59,869 nt of DNA from Candidatus Syntrophosphaera sp. GTDB taxonomy: Bacteria; Cloacimonadota; Cloacimonadia; Cloacimonadales; Cloacimonadaceae. The translations under genes and the position numbers were made by a program. Where the stretch lies: positions 1-59,869 of the forward strand of contig JAHYIU010000004.1 in NCBI GenBank assembly GCA_019429425.1, given 5' to 3'. Shown here piece by piece: positions 17,531 to 26,742 of this stretch (the first letter of the stretch is position 1; each line of letters begins with the position of its first letter). The notes under the pieces are model-generated. The model was not told where the DNA came from. It worked only from the letters and a program-made list of their open reading frames with translations, and made no database searches.

Positions 17531-18787
17531 ATGATCCGGACCAAGTATCTGCTCCTGCTGCTCGCGGTCCTGCTGAGCGCCCTGCTGAGCGGCGAAATGC
17601 TGATCCCGATGGACGCCACGCAGAGCAACCATCTGAAGGCGTACGGGGTGGCCTTTCAAGCGCTGAAGGAGCAATACGTGGTGAAATGGCTGCTCAACTA
17701 CCGGGGCGGGAGCTTCCTGATGCCGGAATCCGGCAGCCTGGCAGCCCTCTGCAACATCCGCGGAGTGCGCTTCGAGCTGGTTTCCTCAGGCCAGGTGGCC
17801 GCGATCCTGGAAGAGATCCAAAGCTCGAACATGGAGGCGGTGGTCCTGGAAAAAGAGCCCAAGATCGCCATCTACATACCCCCCAATGCTTTGCCTTGGG
17901 ACGACGCCGTGACCCTGGCCCTGGAATATGCTGAGATCGACTATGACCGCTTTTGGGACGACGAGGTCCTGGAGGGCAAGCTGGCCGATTATGACTGGCT
18001 GCATCTGCATCACGAGGATTTCACCGGCCAGTTTGGCAAGTTTTACGGCGCCTACCGTCACACACCCTGGTATCAAAACGACGTGCGCGTGAACGAAGCG
18101 ATGGCCGCCAAGCACGGCTACGCCAAGGTTTGGCAGCTTAAGCACGCCGTGGCCCAAAAGATCCGGGAGTTTGTGGAAAACGGCGGCTTCATGTTTGCCA
18201 TGTGCGCTGCCACAGACACTTACGACATCGCGATGGCGGCTTACGGGGTGGACATCGTGGACGGCCTGATCGACGGCGACGGGATCGACCCGCAATACAA
18301 GAGCAAGCTGGATTTCAGCCGCTGCTTCGCCTTTGAGGGTTTCACGCTCAAGACCAATCCTTTTGAATATGAGTTTTCCGATATCGACGCCAGCGACTAT
18401 TCGCGGCTGCGGGGCCCTGAAGCCGATTATTTCCAGCTTTTTGACTTCTCCGCCAAATACGATCCCGTGCCCACGATGCTCACCCAATGCCACGTCAACG
18501 TCATCAACGGCTTTCTGGGCCAGACGACCTCCTTTTTCAAGGACAAGGTGAAAAAGAGCGTGATCATCCTCGCCGAAGTGCCGGGCCAGAACGAGGTCAA
18601 ATATCTGCACGGCAACATCGGCAAAGGCACTTTCACCTTCTACGGCGGGCACGATCCTGAGGATTACCAGCACAAGGTGGGCGATCCGGAAACCATCCTG
18701 GACCTGCATAAAAACTCCCCCGGATACAGGCTGATCCTGAACAACATCCTCTTTCCCGCCGCCGAGAAGAAACAGCTCAAAACCTGA
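17531..18787 (+). CDS. Exported protein of the family labelled 'asparagine synthetase B' in Bacteroidota
   Basis: The 418-residue protein has a signal peptide (MIRTKYLLLLLAVLLSALLSG). The LIPMD..QxNHLKAYG and WLLNYRGGSF segments match my memory of an exported family in Bacteroidota often named asparagine synthetase B. I see no N-terminal Cys nucleophile and no ATP pyrophosphatase loop of real AsnB, so the name is probably wrong. The fold may be glutamine-amidotransferase-like (FVENGGFMFAMCAAT). I chose the ATG at 17531 because AAAGGA lies eight bases upstream and the signal peptide starts there. It is followed by mlaD-type and barrel genes, suggesting an envelope role. The true function is unknown. 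Confidence 0.7.
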   Translation: MIRTKYLLLLLAVLLSALLSGEMLIPMDATQSNHLKAYGVAFQALKEQYVVKWLLNYRGGSFLMPESGSLAALCNIRGVRFELVSSGQVAAILEEIQSSNMEAVVLEKEPKIAIYIPPNALPWDDAVTLALEYAEIDYDRFWDDEVLEGKLADYDWLHLHHEDFTGQFGKFYGAYRHTPWYQNDVRVNEAMAAKHGYAKVWQLKHAVAQKIREFVENGGFMFAMCAATDTYDIAMAAYGVDIVDGLIDGDGIDPQYKSKLDFSRCFAFEGFTLKTNPFEYEFSDIDASDYSRLRGPEADYFQLFDFSAKYDPVPTMLTQCHVNVINGFLGQTTSFFKDKVKKSVIILAEVPGQNEVKYLHGNIGKGTFTFYGGHDPEDYQHKVGDPETILDLHKNSPGYRLILNNILFPAAEKKQLKT

Positions 18788-18797
18788 GGAGCGTTTA

Positions 18798-19700
18798 GTG
18801 AAAAGATTTTACAGCAATATGTACAAGACCCAGGTCAAGGTGGGCATCTTCACGGTTGTGGTGCTTGCAGTCCTGGTGCTGGGCTATCTTTGGCTGAGCA
18901 GCAGGATCTCCACCACCGCGCAGAGAGAACTGAAGATCAGCTTTGAGGACGTGACGGGTCTGGAGATCGGCGACAAGGTGAATTTCCGGGGCATGGAGAT
19001 CGGCCGGGTCAAAAAGATACAATCCCGGGCCGAGGACATCCTTCTGACCGCCAGCATCGACAGCGCCATCCGGCTCAAGGAAGGCGCGCGCTTCTATATC
19101 AGCGACAGCAGCCTGATGGGCGGCCGGGTGTTGAACATAGCACAGGGGCAGGGTGAGGGAATGATCGACCTGGACCTGGTCCAAAGCGGCGAATCCCCCG
19201 CAGGGTTGATGAGCATCGTGAGCAAGGCCGCCACCACCATCGACGACATCAACGCCGTGCTCAGGGACCTGCGCAAGGATGGCGGCTTGATCGACAAATC
19301 CTCGGTCTTGCTGGACAACGCCGACAGTGCCGCGCGTTCGGTCGACGCGCTGGCCTTGGACGTGAAAAGCGAGATCAGGGCAACCTTGGACCGGGTCGAA
19401 GAGCTGACGGGGCAACTAAATCAGATAGTGGCCGCCAATAGGGACAAGGTCAATTCAGTCCTGGATTCTGCGCCGGAGGCCATGCTGAAGGCCTCCGCCA
19501 CCCTGGACAGCCTGCGCAGCGTATCAAACCGGCTGGGAACGGCCCTGGAAACCCTCAACAGCGGAACCGGCACGGCTTCCCGGCTGATGAACGAAGACGA
19601 ACTCTACGTCAGGCTCCTGGATTCTGTGGCTGAGCTGGACACGCTGGTCAAAGAGATCAGGGCGAATCCCAAGAAGTATCTCAAGATCAGTGTCTTTTAA
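18798..19700 (+). CDS. MlaD/MCE-domain lipid-transport protein
   Basis: The 300-residue protein has a short cytoplasmic N-terminus, one membrane helix (about residues 14-33) and an MCE domain (about 42-118: FEDVTGLEIGDKV, FRGMEIGRV, and a SSLMGGRVL strand). A long predicted helical tail with heptad character follows. MCE proteins form hexameric rings that carry phospholipids between inner and outer membranes. The GTG start has TGAGGAG six bases upstream. The MlaE permease and MlaF ATPase partners are not in the window. Neighbours are an exported protein and a barrel-bearing protein that might supply the periplasmic or outer-membrane end. Confidence 0.88.
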   Translation: MKRFYSNMYKTQVKVGIFTVVVLAVLVLGYLWLSSRISTTAQRELKISFEDVTGLEIGDKVNFRGMEIGRVKKIQSRAEDILLTASIDSAIRLKEGARFYISDSSLMGGRVLNIAQGQGEGMIDLDLVQSGESPAGLMSIVSKAATTIDDINAVLRDLRKDGGLIDKSSVLLDNADSAARSVDALALDVKSEIRATLDRVEELTGQLNQIVAANRDKVNSVLDSAPEAMLKASATLDSLRSVSNRLGTALETLNSGTGTASRLMNEDELYVRLLDSVAELDTLVKEIRANPKKYLKISVF

Positions 19701-19709
19701 GGAACTTTC

Positions 19710-22700
19710 ATGAAGATCAGGTTTCTCCTCATCATCCTGCTGCTGGCCCTGACGGGTTACGCCCAAGCCTACAATTTCGGCCAAAACAAGGTCAACGCCA
19801 GGCCCAGCGAATGGTCCATGCTCCAGACCATGCATTTCGACATCCATTTCCCCCGGGGCGAGGACGAGTTTGGCAAGCTGGCGGCCCTGATGGCGGAGGA
19901 GACGTACTACGCCCTGCGCGACGACCTGACCTTTCCGGCCCAGTCACGGATCCCGATCATATTCTACGGCAACAAGACCGAATTTCAGAATACAAACATC
20001 ATCTATCCGCTCCTCTCGGAAGGGGTCGGCGGCTTCACTGAAAGCCTGCGCAACCGGGTCGTGATCCCCTTTGACGGCAGCTATGCCAATCTGGAAAAAC
20101 TGCTGGTCCACGAATTGACCCACGCCTATATCAACGCCCTGGACAAAAATCCCTCCGGGTCTTTGTACACATTGCGCCCTGTTTCCTTTCCCTTCTGGTT
20201 TTCCGAGGGCCTGCCGGAATTCCTTTCCCTGGGCGGCGAGGACGACTACAATAACATGTTCATCCTGGACATGGTGGTCAACGACAAGCTACCCAAGCTG
20301 GAAAACCTTGGAGGATACTACGCCTATCGCCTCGGAGAAAGCTTCCTGACCTACATCGCCAACACCTACGGGCGCGAAAAGGTCTCCGAATACTTCTTTG
20401 CCCTGCGGTCGCTGAAGATACTGGACAACGCAACCAAAAAGGTCTTTGGCATGGAATTTGAGGATCTGGAATCTCGCTGGCGCTACCAACTGAAACGGGA
20501 CTACTTTCCCCTCATCAACAGCCACGCGATCCCCGGCGAGAACATGGAACAGAGGACCGACAGCGAAAAGGACGGCTCCTACTTCAACTTCGTGCCGCGC
20601 TTTTCCCCCAATGGCGACCGCTACGTCTATTACAGCAGCGCGGGCGCCCGCTACAGCATCTGGATGGCCGGATTCCACGGACTTTCCCAGCCAAAACGCA
20701 TACTCATGGGCGAAGCGACCGGACGGGTCGAGGAATTCTACTATTTCCGCTCCAATCTGAGCTGGTTTCCCGATAACCGCAGAATCGCCTTTGCCGCCAA
20801 AACTGCCAACGGCGACCGCATCCACATCCTCGACGTTGATCGGGAGAAGATCGTGCAAACGCTCGATCTAAAGGATTTTGACGCCATCTATGAGCTCGAT
20901 GTCGCTCCGGATGGCAAGAGCATCGTCTTCGCCGGACAAAAAAGCATGCAGTGCGATCTCTATCTCTACGGCCTGGAGAGTGGGGTTCTGACGCAACTCA
21001 CGGATGACCTTTACAACGAGGCCCAGCCGCGTTTCGCTCCAGACGGCACAAGCATCGTCTTCTCCTCGGAACGCAGCCAGAACCGGGATAGCGAGCGCAA
21101 GGGGTTTTTCGCCCACCTCCATAGCGACATCTTCAGCCTGGAACTGGCCAGCGGCCTCATGCGCCAGCACACTTTCGAACACCAGGATTGCGGCTTTCCA
21201 ATGCTCGACAGCGCCGGCAACCTGCTCTACTACATCACATCCGAGGAAGGCGTGAGCAATCTTTACGCCCTGGACCAAAGCGGCGGCGGCAAGACAAAGG
21301 TCACCAATTTCCTCTCCGGGGTCTATTCCGCGGACCTTTCTCCCGACGGCAGGAACTTCCTCCTCTCGAACTACTTTGACCAGGCCTGGAACATCTATTT
21401 CACCCCCGGGCCCAGGGACAGCCTGATTTTCGCCGAGTATCCCGAAGCCATTGTCCATGAGTCTGAGGGCGATCTGATGGACAACGTGGACCTGAGCCAA
21501 CTGCATTATTTCGGCAAGCGGGAAAGACAAATCCCACGCCGGATCAATCCCGCCACTCAATACGACCTGCGGCGTCCGCTATTTGGGGACGCGCCCTCCT
21601 TTGAATTCACCCGGGAGGATTCTCTCCATTTGACCCGGGACTTCAGCTTTGACGAGCGTCCCACCACGATCGAGACCATCCCGACCGTCAAACCCTACAA
21701 GACCAAATTCGCTCTGGACAGCCTCTGGGGCGGCCTGGCCTATTCATCCTATGTGGGCACGATCGGCTATGTGGAACTGAGCCTGAGCGACATGATGGGC
21801 AACCACGGCATCGGCATCAACGCCGGAGTGGCCGGCAAACTGGAGGACTCCAACCTCCTGCTCACCTATTTGTATTTGAAGCAGAGGATGGACTATGGCG
21901 TGGGCTTGTTCAACCTCAACCAGGAATTCTACTTCCGCCGTTACCAACCGGGGCTCGATGACTACTATCGCTATCGGGAAAGGCAGACTGGGCTTTACTT
22001 ACTGACCCGCTATCCCTTCAGCCGCTTTCTCCGCCTGGAGCTGGACCATATGCTCTATCAGCGGGGCCAGTACCTGTCAGAATGGAATTGGGCAACCCCA
22101 AGCATCGGCAGTTGGGGTCCGGAAAAAAAGGAACAGGACATAGTCTACACGCCCGGCCTAACCCTGGTGCATGACAATTCCCTGTATGGCTCAACCGGGC
22201 CGCTGCTGGGCTGGCGCGCCCTCTACAACCTGAGCACCACCCTGGCCGACGGAAATGTCGAGTATGTGACCAATTACCTGGATTGGCGCAGCTACACCCT
22301 GTTCAGCAAGCGCTATGCCGTCGCGCTGCGCACCATCGCGGGCATCAGCCTGGGTGACGATCCCCAGCGCTTCAACCTTTATGGATACAACGGGGTGCGG
22401 GCCTATGAGGGCGACCTGAGCGGCGAAAAGAAAGCCGTGGCCAGCGCTGAACTGCGTTTTCCCTTCTTTGAATACATCAGCATGGCCTTCCCCGTGCCTT
22501 TGACAATTCCCAACATCAGGGGCAGCCTGTTTACCGACATTGGGACGGTGTTTGACGATTTTGACCGCTTCCGGGGCGTCCGCAACGGCAAACTGGAAGA
22601 CCTTTACATGAGCTATGGCTTCGGTCCCAGGCTGAATCTGGGCTACGTGATCCTGCGCTTCGACATTGCCTGGCTCACCGACCTGGCCTCCAGCTCCAAA

Positions 22701-22736
22701 CCCACCTATTACCTCAGCTTGAGCGAAGATTTTTAG
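19710..22736 (+). CDS. Peptidase-MA-like / PD40 propeller / outer-membrane barrel fusion protein
   Basis: The 1008-residue protein has a signal peptide (cleavage near YAQA). A zinc protease-like domain follows, with HELTH at residues 134-138 and Glu166 in FSEGLPEF. Six PD40/TolB-like propeller blades (about 290-560; motifs such as FSPNGDRYVYYS and APDGKSIVF) come next, then a BamA/surface-antigen-like barrel from about residue 680 to the end. This single chain would place a metalloprotease and a propeller in the periplasm on an outer-membrane barrel. It sits ten bases after the MCE gene, so a joint envelope role is plausible. It is a remote architectural relative of the protein at 10677-13349. 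Catalytic activity is inferred from motifs only. Confidence 0.8.
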   Translation: MKIRFLLIILLLALTGYAQAYNFGQNKVNARPSEWSMLQTMHFDIHFPRGEDEFGKLAALMAEETYYALRDDLTFPAQSRIPIIFYGNKTEFQNTNIIYPLLSEGVGGFTESLRNRVVIPFDGSYANLEKLLVHELTHAYINALDKNPSGSLYTLRPVSFPFWFSEGLPEFLSLGGEDDYNNMFILDMVVNDKLPKLENLGGYYAYRLGESFLTYIANTYGREKVSEYFFALRSLKILDNATKKVFGMEFEDLESRWRYQLKRDYFPLINSHAIPGENMEQRTDSEKDGSYFNFVPRFSPNGDRYVYYSSAGARYSIWMAGFHGLSQPKRILMGEATGRVEEFYYFRSNLSWFPDNRRIAFAAKTANGDRIHILDVDREKIVQTLDLKDFDAIYELDVAPDGKSIVFAGQKSMQCDLYLYGLESGVLTQLTDDLYNEAQPRFAPDGTSIVFSSERSQNRDSERKGFFAHLHSDIFSLELASGLMRQHTFEHQDCGFPMLDSAGNLLYYITSEEGVSNLYALDQSGGGKTKVTNFLSGVYSADLSPDGRNFLLSNYFDQAWNIYFTPGPRDSLIFAEYPEAIVHESEGDLMDNVDLSQLHYFGKRERQIPRRINPATQYDLRRPLFGDAPSFEFTREDSLHLTRDFSFDERPTTIETIPTVKPYKTKFALDSLWGGLAYSSYVGTIGYVELSLSDMMGNHGIGINAGVAGKLEDSNLLLTYLYLKQRMDYGVGLFNLNQEFYFRRYQPGLDDYYRYRERQTGLYLLTRYPFSRFLRLELDHMLYQRGQYLSEWNWATPSIGSWGPEKKEQDIVYTPGLTLVHDNSLYGSTGPLLGWRALYNLSTTLADGNVEYVTNYLDWRSYTLFSKRYAVALRTIAGISLGDDPQRFNLYGYNGVRAYEGDLSGEKKAVASAELRFPFFEYISMAFPVPLTIPNIRGSLFTDIGTVFDDFDRFRGVRNGKLEDLYMSYGFGPRLNLGYVILRFDIAWLTDLASSSKPTYYLSLSEDF

Positions 22737-22767
22737 CAAATGAGATAGATACAAGGAGATAAGAAAC

Positions 22768-24246
22768 ATGAAGATCGACTTGCTGCGCAAGCCAACCGAA
22801 CACATGGACACCGTGATCGTCATGCACGGTGACAAAGGGGATTTTCACAGCGTTGAAAGCCTCCCCGAATATATAAAGAACGCCATAGCGGTGGTCGTCA
22901 AACAGGACGATTACGCCTTTGATTACGACTCCGTCAAAAACTTCTCCATCATTCACCAGAAACACCGCTGCAACATCATCCTCTGCGGGGTGGGCAACAC
23001 TCACGAACTGGATGGGGAAAAGCTGCGCCATCTGTTTGCCCGGGTAATCCGGAGCGCGATGAAACTGGGGTCCAAAGAGGTTTTTCTCTTCCCCGGCTTC
23101 ACCAATCCCGTGGGCGAGGTGAATTTCGGCCACATTCTGGCCGAGGCCGCCCTGCTCGTGGATTATAAGTTCGACAAGTATCTCAGCGCGGATAAGAATC
23201 AAGGCCTGCAGTCCCTGCATCTGGCTCTGAACGTCAAATCCACGCGCCATGTCAACCGCGGGATTTTGGAAGGCAGGATCTATGCAGAAGCCACCAATCT
23301 GGCCCGTGACCTGGTGAACGAGCCCGCCAACGTGATCTATCCCGAAACGCTGGCCGATGCAGCCAAAAAAGCCGCTTTGCAATACGGCTTCTCCATCGAG
23401 GTTTTCGGCCAGGACAAACTGAAGCGGATCAAGATGGAAGCCTTGATCGCGGTTGCCAAAGGCTCAAAGCACGAACCCCGCCTGATCCTGATGTCCTATC
23501 ACGGCAATCCAGAACCCAAGGCCAAAACCATCGGCCTCATCGGCAAAGGACTCACCTACGATAGCGGCGGCTACTGCATCAAAACGCCTCAAGGCATGGT
23601 CAACATGAAGAACGACATGGCCGGCGCGGCCGCTGTGATCGGGACCATGGCCGCCATATCGACCCTCAAGCTCCGGGTGAACGTGCTGGGCGTGATCGCG
23701 GCTTGCGAAAACATGATCTCCGGCGAAGCCTACCGGGCCGGAGACATCATCCGCAGCATGGCCGGCAAAACCATCGAGGTCATCAACACCGACGCCGAGG
23801 GCCGACTGACCCTGATCGACGCCATCCATTATGCCATCAACCGCGGCCACGTGAACAAAGTGATCGACATCGCCACCCTCACCGGAGCGGCCGTCGGGGC
23901 CTTGGGTAACCAGATCACAACCGTGCTCACCAATAACGATTCCCTGCTGGAAAAGCTGCAACTCGCATCAGAATTGACCGGAGAGAGGATCTGGCAACTC
24001 CCTGCCCACGAAGGCTACAAGGAACTGCTCAAATCCGAGATCGCCGACCTGAAGAACACCGGGGGTCCCTTTGCCGGAGCGATCACGGCGGGCCTGTTCC
24101 TGCAGGAATTTGTGGAAGGCAAGCCCTGGCTCCATCTGGATATCGCCGGAACCGCTCTGAAAGACAAGGAAAGCGGGATTAACGCCTATGGCGCGACCGG
24201 GGTCGGCGTGCGGTTGCTTACCCAACTCCTGCGCGAAATGGAATAG
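22768..24246 (+). CDS. pepA: Leucyl aminopeptidase (M17)
   Basis: A cytosolic di-metal aminopeptidase that releases N-terminal residues from peptides. The metal and catalytic motifs are intact: GKGLTYDSGG with Lys260, MKNDMAGA, and NTDAEGRL at residues 340-347 containing the signature acidic residues. The length of 492 is normal. AAGGAG precedes the ATG at good distance. It sits between the envelope genes and the zinc transporter; supplying zinc to a metallo-aminopeptidase is a possible but unproven link. Confidence 0.95.
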   Translation: MKIDLLRKPTEHMDTVIVMHGDKGDFHSVESLPEYIKNAIAVVVKQDDYAFDYDSVKNFSIIHQKHRCNIILCGVGNTHELDGEKLRHLFARVIRSAMKLGSKEVFLFPGFTNPVGEVNFGHILAEAALLVDYKFDKYLSADKNQGLQSLHLALNVKSTRHVNRGILEGRIYAEATNLARDLVNEPANVIYPETLADAAKKAALQYGFSIEVFGQDKLKRIKMEALIAVAKGSKHEPRLILMSYHGNPEPKAKTIGLIGKGLTYDSGGYCIKTPQGMVNMKNDMAGAAAVIGTMAAISTLKLRVNVLGVIAACENMISGEAYRAGDIIRSMAGKTIEVINTDAEGRLTLIDAIHYAINRGHVNKVIDIATLTGAAVGALGNQITTVLTNNDSLLEKLQLASELTGERIWQLPAHEGYKELLKSEIADLKNTGGPFAGAITAGLFLQEFVEGKPWLHLDIAGTALKDKESGINAYGATGVGVRLLTQLLREME

Positions 24247-24250
24247 CCAG

Positions 24251-25114
24251 ATGCACCGCTTGATAATAGTGATACTTGTTCTGGGGCTGCTGCTGTCCCT
24301 ATTTGCCTGCGGAAAGAAAGCTGGCGAGGACAAAAAGCTGATCGTGGTCTCGATCCATCCCTACGAGTTGCTCGTCAGGCAGATCGTGGGCCAGGATATC
24401 AGGGTGCAAACCCTCATCCCGGCAAACGCTTCGCCTCATACTTTCAGTCCCAAGCCCAGGGAACTCAAAGAGCTACAGTCAGCCGAACTGGTGCTGGTTA
24501 ACGGGTATGGCCTGGAAACCAATCTGCGCCAGGCTTTGGAATCGGTCGAGGACAAGCTCCTGCGGGTGGAGGACATGCTCAGGACCCCGCCCGGGCAAGC
24601 CGATGCTGAGCTGAATCCACACGTCTGGCTTTCCCCGCGCCGACTCCAACAGCTTGTGATCATGCTGAACGACCGTCTGCAAACTGCTTTTCCCGAACAC
24701 AAAGACACCATCGCCAACAACAGCGTTGACATCATCTCCCAGCTTGCCGCCTTGGATGCCCGCATCAGGCAGGAACGCGACACCTTTGCCAAGACGCCCA
24801 TGATTACGTTCCACGATAGCTTTCACCATTTCCAGAACGATTATGACCTCGAGTATCTGGGCAGCGTGCAAAGCTCTCCGGGAAACGAACCTACTCCCAG
24901 GGAACTTTCCCGCATCGGCGACCTGATCCGGGAACACGGCCTCCAAGCCATCTTCGTTGAACCACAGATGGACCGCAAATCCGCGACAGTTCTGGCCGAT
25001 GAATTTGGCCTGGAGATCATCGAGCTCGATCCTTTGGGCTACTCCTTCAAACCCAAAACCATCATGGACGTCATCCTCAACAACTGGGAGGGCATGAAAC
25101 TCAGCTGGCAATGA
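24251..25114 (+). CDS. znuA: Zinc (or manganese) ABC transporter substrate-binding lipoprotein
   Basis: This is a cluster A-I/TroA-type binding protein. The lipobox ends at Cys20 (SLFAC). Metal-ligand candidates are His63 (SPHTF), His124 (NPHVW), His188 (TFHDSF) and an Asp near the C-terminus (ELDPLG). The His-rich loop found in many zinc-specific members is absent, so manganese cannot be excluded. The length of 287 is normal. The ATG at 24251 is four bases after the pepA stop. It forms an operon with the ATPase and permease that follow. Confidence 0.88.
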   Translation: MHRLIIVILVLGLLLSLFACGKKAGEDKKLIVVSIHPYELLVRQIVGQDIRVQTLIPANASPHTFSPKPRELKELQSAELVLVNGYGLETNLRQALESVEDKLLRVEDMLRTPPGQADAELNPHVWLSPRRLQQLVIMLNDRLQTAFPEHKDTIANNSVDIISQLAALDARIRQERDTFAKTPMITFHDSFHHFQNDYDLEYLGSVQSSPGNEPTPRELSRIGDLIREHGLQAIFVEPQMDRKSATVLADEFGLEIIELDPLGYSFKPKTIMDVILNNWEGMKLSWQ

Positions 25115-25126
25115 GGCACAGCAAAG

Positions 25127-25855
25127 ATGATCAGGATCAGTGGCCTTTCCCATTGTATAAACTCAATGCCTGTCCTTGAGGACATCAACCTTGAGCTGAC
25201 CGATGGCGAGTTTGTGGCCATCATCGGTCCCAACGGCGCTGGAAAATCCACCCTGATCAAGCTGATCCTGGGGTTTCTTCCCCTGCAAGGAGGAACGATA
25301 CAGATCGATGGGATCCCCCATCTGGACTGGTTGAAAAAGAATCCGATCGGATACCTGCCCCAACGCGAGGATTTTGACCGTCGGTTTCCGGCCCGGGCTT
25401 TGGACCTCGTTTTAATGGGCCTGGCGGGTGAACTCCCTGTGGGAGCCAGATTCAGGCCCCAGCACCGCAAACGCGCGCTCCAGGCCCTGGAAACCACCCA
25501 AACAGCCTATCTGGCCGGAAAATTCATCGGATGCCTCTCCGGAGGTGAATTGCGGCGTGTTTTCCTGGCCCGCGCTTTGGTCTCAGACAGCAAATACCTG
25601 ATCCTGGACGAACCTGAAGCCTCGGTCGATCTGCCCGGCGTACAAAGCTTCTTCACCTTGCTCAGAGAACTGAACAAGGCCGGAAAGACCATCATCACTA
25701 TCTCCCACGACCTGAACACCCTCACCGATTACTGCAGTTTTCTGGTTTGCCTGAACCGGCGCCTGCACTGCCACAGCCAAACCGAACTGGTAAATGCCGA
25801 GATCATCCACAAAACCTTCGGCCAGGACGTGCGCGTGATCATGAAGGACTATTGA
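25127..25855 (+). CDS. znuC: Zinc/manganese ABC transporter ATP-binding protein
   Basis: The 242-residue ABC ATPase has Walker A GPNGAGKST (residues 34-42), a Q-loop PQRE, the signature LSGGELRR, Walker B YLILDEPEA and the switch His in SHDLNTL. The best fit is the Mn/Zn/Fe uptake subfamily, supported by the neighbouring binding protein and permease. The gap to znuA is 12 bases and to znuB two bases, indicating one transcript. Confidence 0.92.
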   Translation: MIRISGLSHCINSMPVLEDINLELTDGEFVAIIGPNGAGKSTLIKLILGFLPLQGGTIQIDGIPHLDWLKKNPIGYLPQREDFDRRFPARALDLVLMGLAGELPVGARFRPQHRKRALQALETTQTAYLAGKFIGCLSGGELRRVFLARALVSDSKYLILDEPEASVDLPGVQSFFTLLRELNKAGKTIITISHDLNTLTDYCSFLVCLNRRLHCHSQTELVNAEIIHKTFGQDVRVIMKDY

Positions 25856-25857
25856 CG

Positions 25858-26664
25858 ATGCTATACGCTTTTCTGGTCCATGCGCTGCTGGCAGCCGTCC
25901 TGTCTTCGGTATCCCTGGCATTGTTTTCGCCGTTTGTGACCCTGCGCCGCATTTCCTACATGGGCGAAGCGCTTTCCCACATCGCGTTTGCGGGAATCGC
26001 CATAGCCCTGCTGTTCAGCCTGAACCTGCAGCTCACCACCCTGCTCTTCGTGGTCGCCGTCAGCCTGGCCATCTCCTGGCTGGCCCGCAGGCACAAATTG
26101 GAGGAAGCCAATACCATCACCATCTTCCTCAGCGTTTCCATGGCCCTGGGCATCATCCTCATCTCCCTGAAACAGAGCTATAGCTTCGACCTGGCCAGTT
26201 ATCTCTTCGGTAATGTGTTGATGGTCACAATTTCCGACCTCTGGCACCTGGGGATCTTGCTGGTGGTGAATCTGGCCTTCATCTTCCTGCTCTACAAGGA
26301 ACTCTTCTATCTCTCATACAACGCGGAAATGGCGCAGTTTTACAGGCTGCCGGCCAATATGGTCAACCGCCTCTTCATGATCCTGCTGGCTGCCAACATC
26401 GTCATAACCCTGCGCTCCGCGGGGATCATCCTGGTGAGTGCCCAACTGATCCTGCCTGCCGCAACTGCCTTCAATCTGGTGAAAAGGCTGGACCATGCCG
26501 TCCTGGCCAGCGCTCTGATCGCCATTCTGGCCGCTGTTGGTGGATTCGCCCTCTCCTGGTGGCTTAATCTGCCCACCGGCGCCAACATCGTGGTTCTGGA
26601 ATTCCTCTTTTACCTGATCAGCCTCGCACTGAGTAAAACCATTCTGGCCAAGTCCGTGGCTTAG
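25858..26664 (+). CDS. znuB: Zinc/manganese ABC transporter permease
   Basis: The 268-residue polytopic protein has about eight membrane helices and the family segments RRISYMGEALSHIAFAG and SAGIILVSAQLILPAA typical of ABC-3 permeases. The start is the ATG at 25858, two bases after the znuC stop; upstream in-frame sequence is antisense-like overlap with znuC. It ends the run on the plus strand and meets a minus-strand gene 78 bases later. Confidence 0.92.
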   Translation: MLYAFLVHALLAAVLSSVSLALFSPFVTLRRISYMGEALSHIAFAGIAIALLFSLNLQLTTLLFVVAVSLAISWLARRHKLEEANTITIFLSVSMALGIILISLKQSYSFDLASYLFGNVLMVTISDLWHLGILLVVNLAFIFLLYKELFYLSYNAEMAQFYRLPANMVNRLFMILLAANIVITLRSAGIILVSAQLILPAATAFNLVKRLDHAVLASALIAILAAVGGFALSWWLNLPTGANIVVLEFLFYLISLALSKTILAKSVA

Positions 26665-26742
26665 CAAGCCATTGAGCAGCTTGCCGAAGCTGATTCACTG
26701 CTTTCCAGCTGCATTGGCATGCTGCTCTACCATCGGACTGGT

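Noticed and set aside
17531-18787. Genuine asparagine synthetase B
   Set aside because: There is a signal peptide, no N-terminal Cys2 glutaminase nucleophile and no SGGLDS-type ATP loop; only the traditional family label supports the name.
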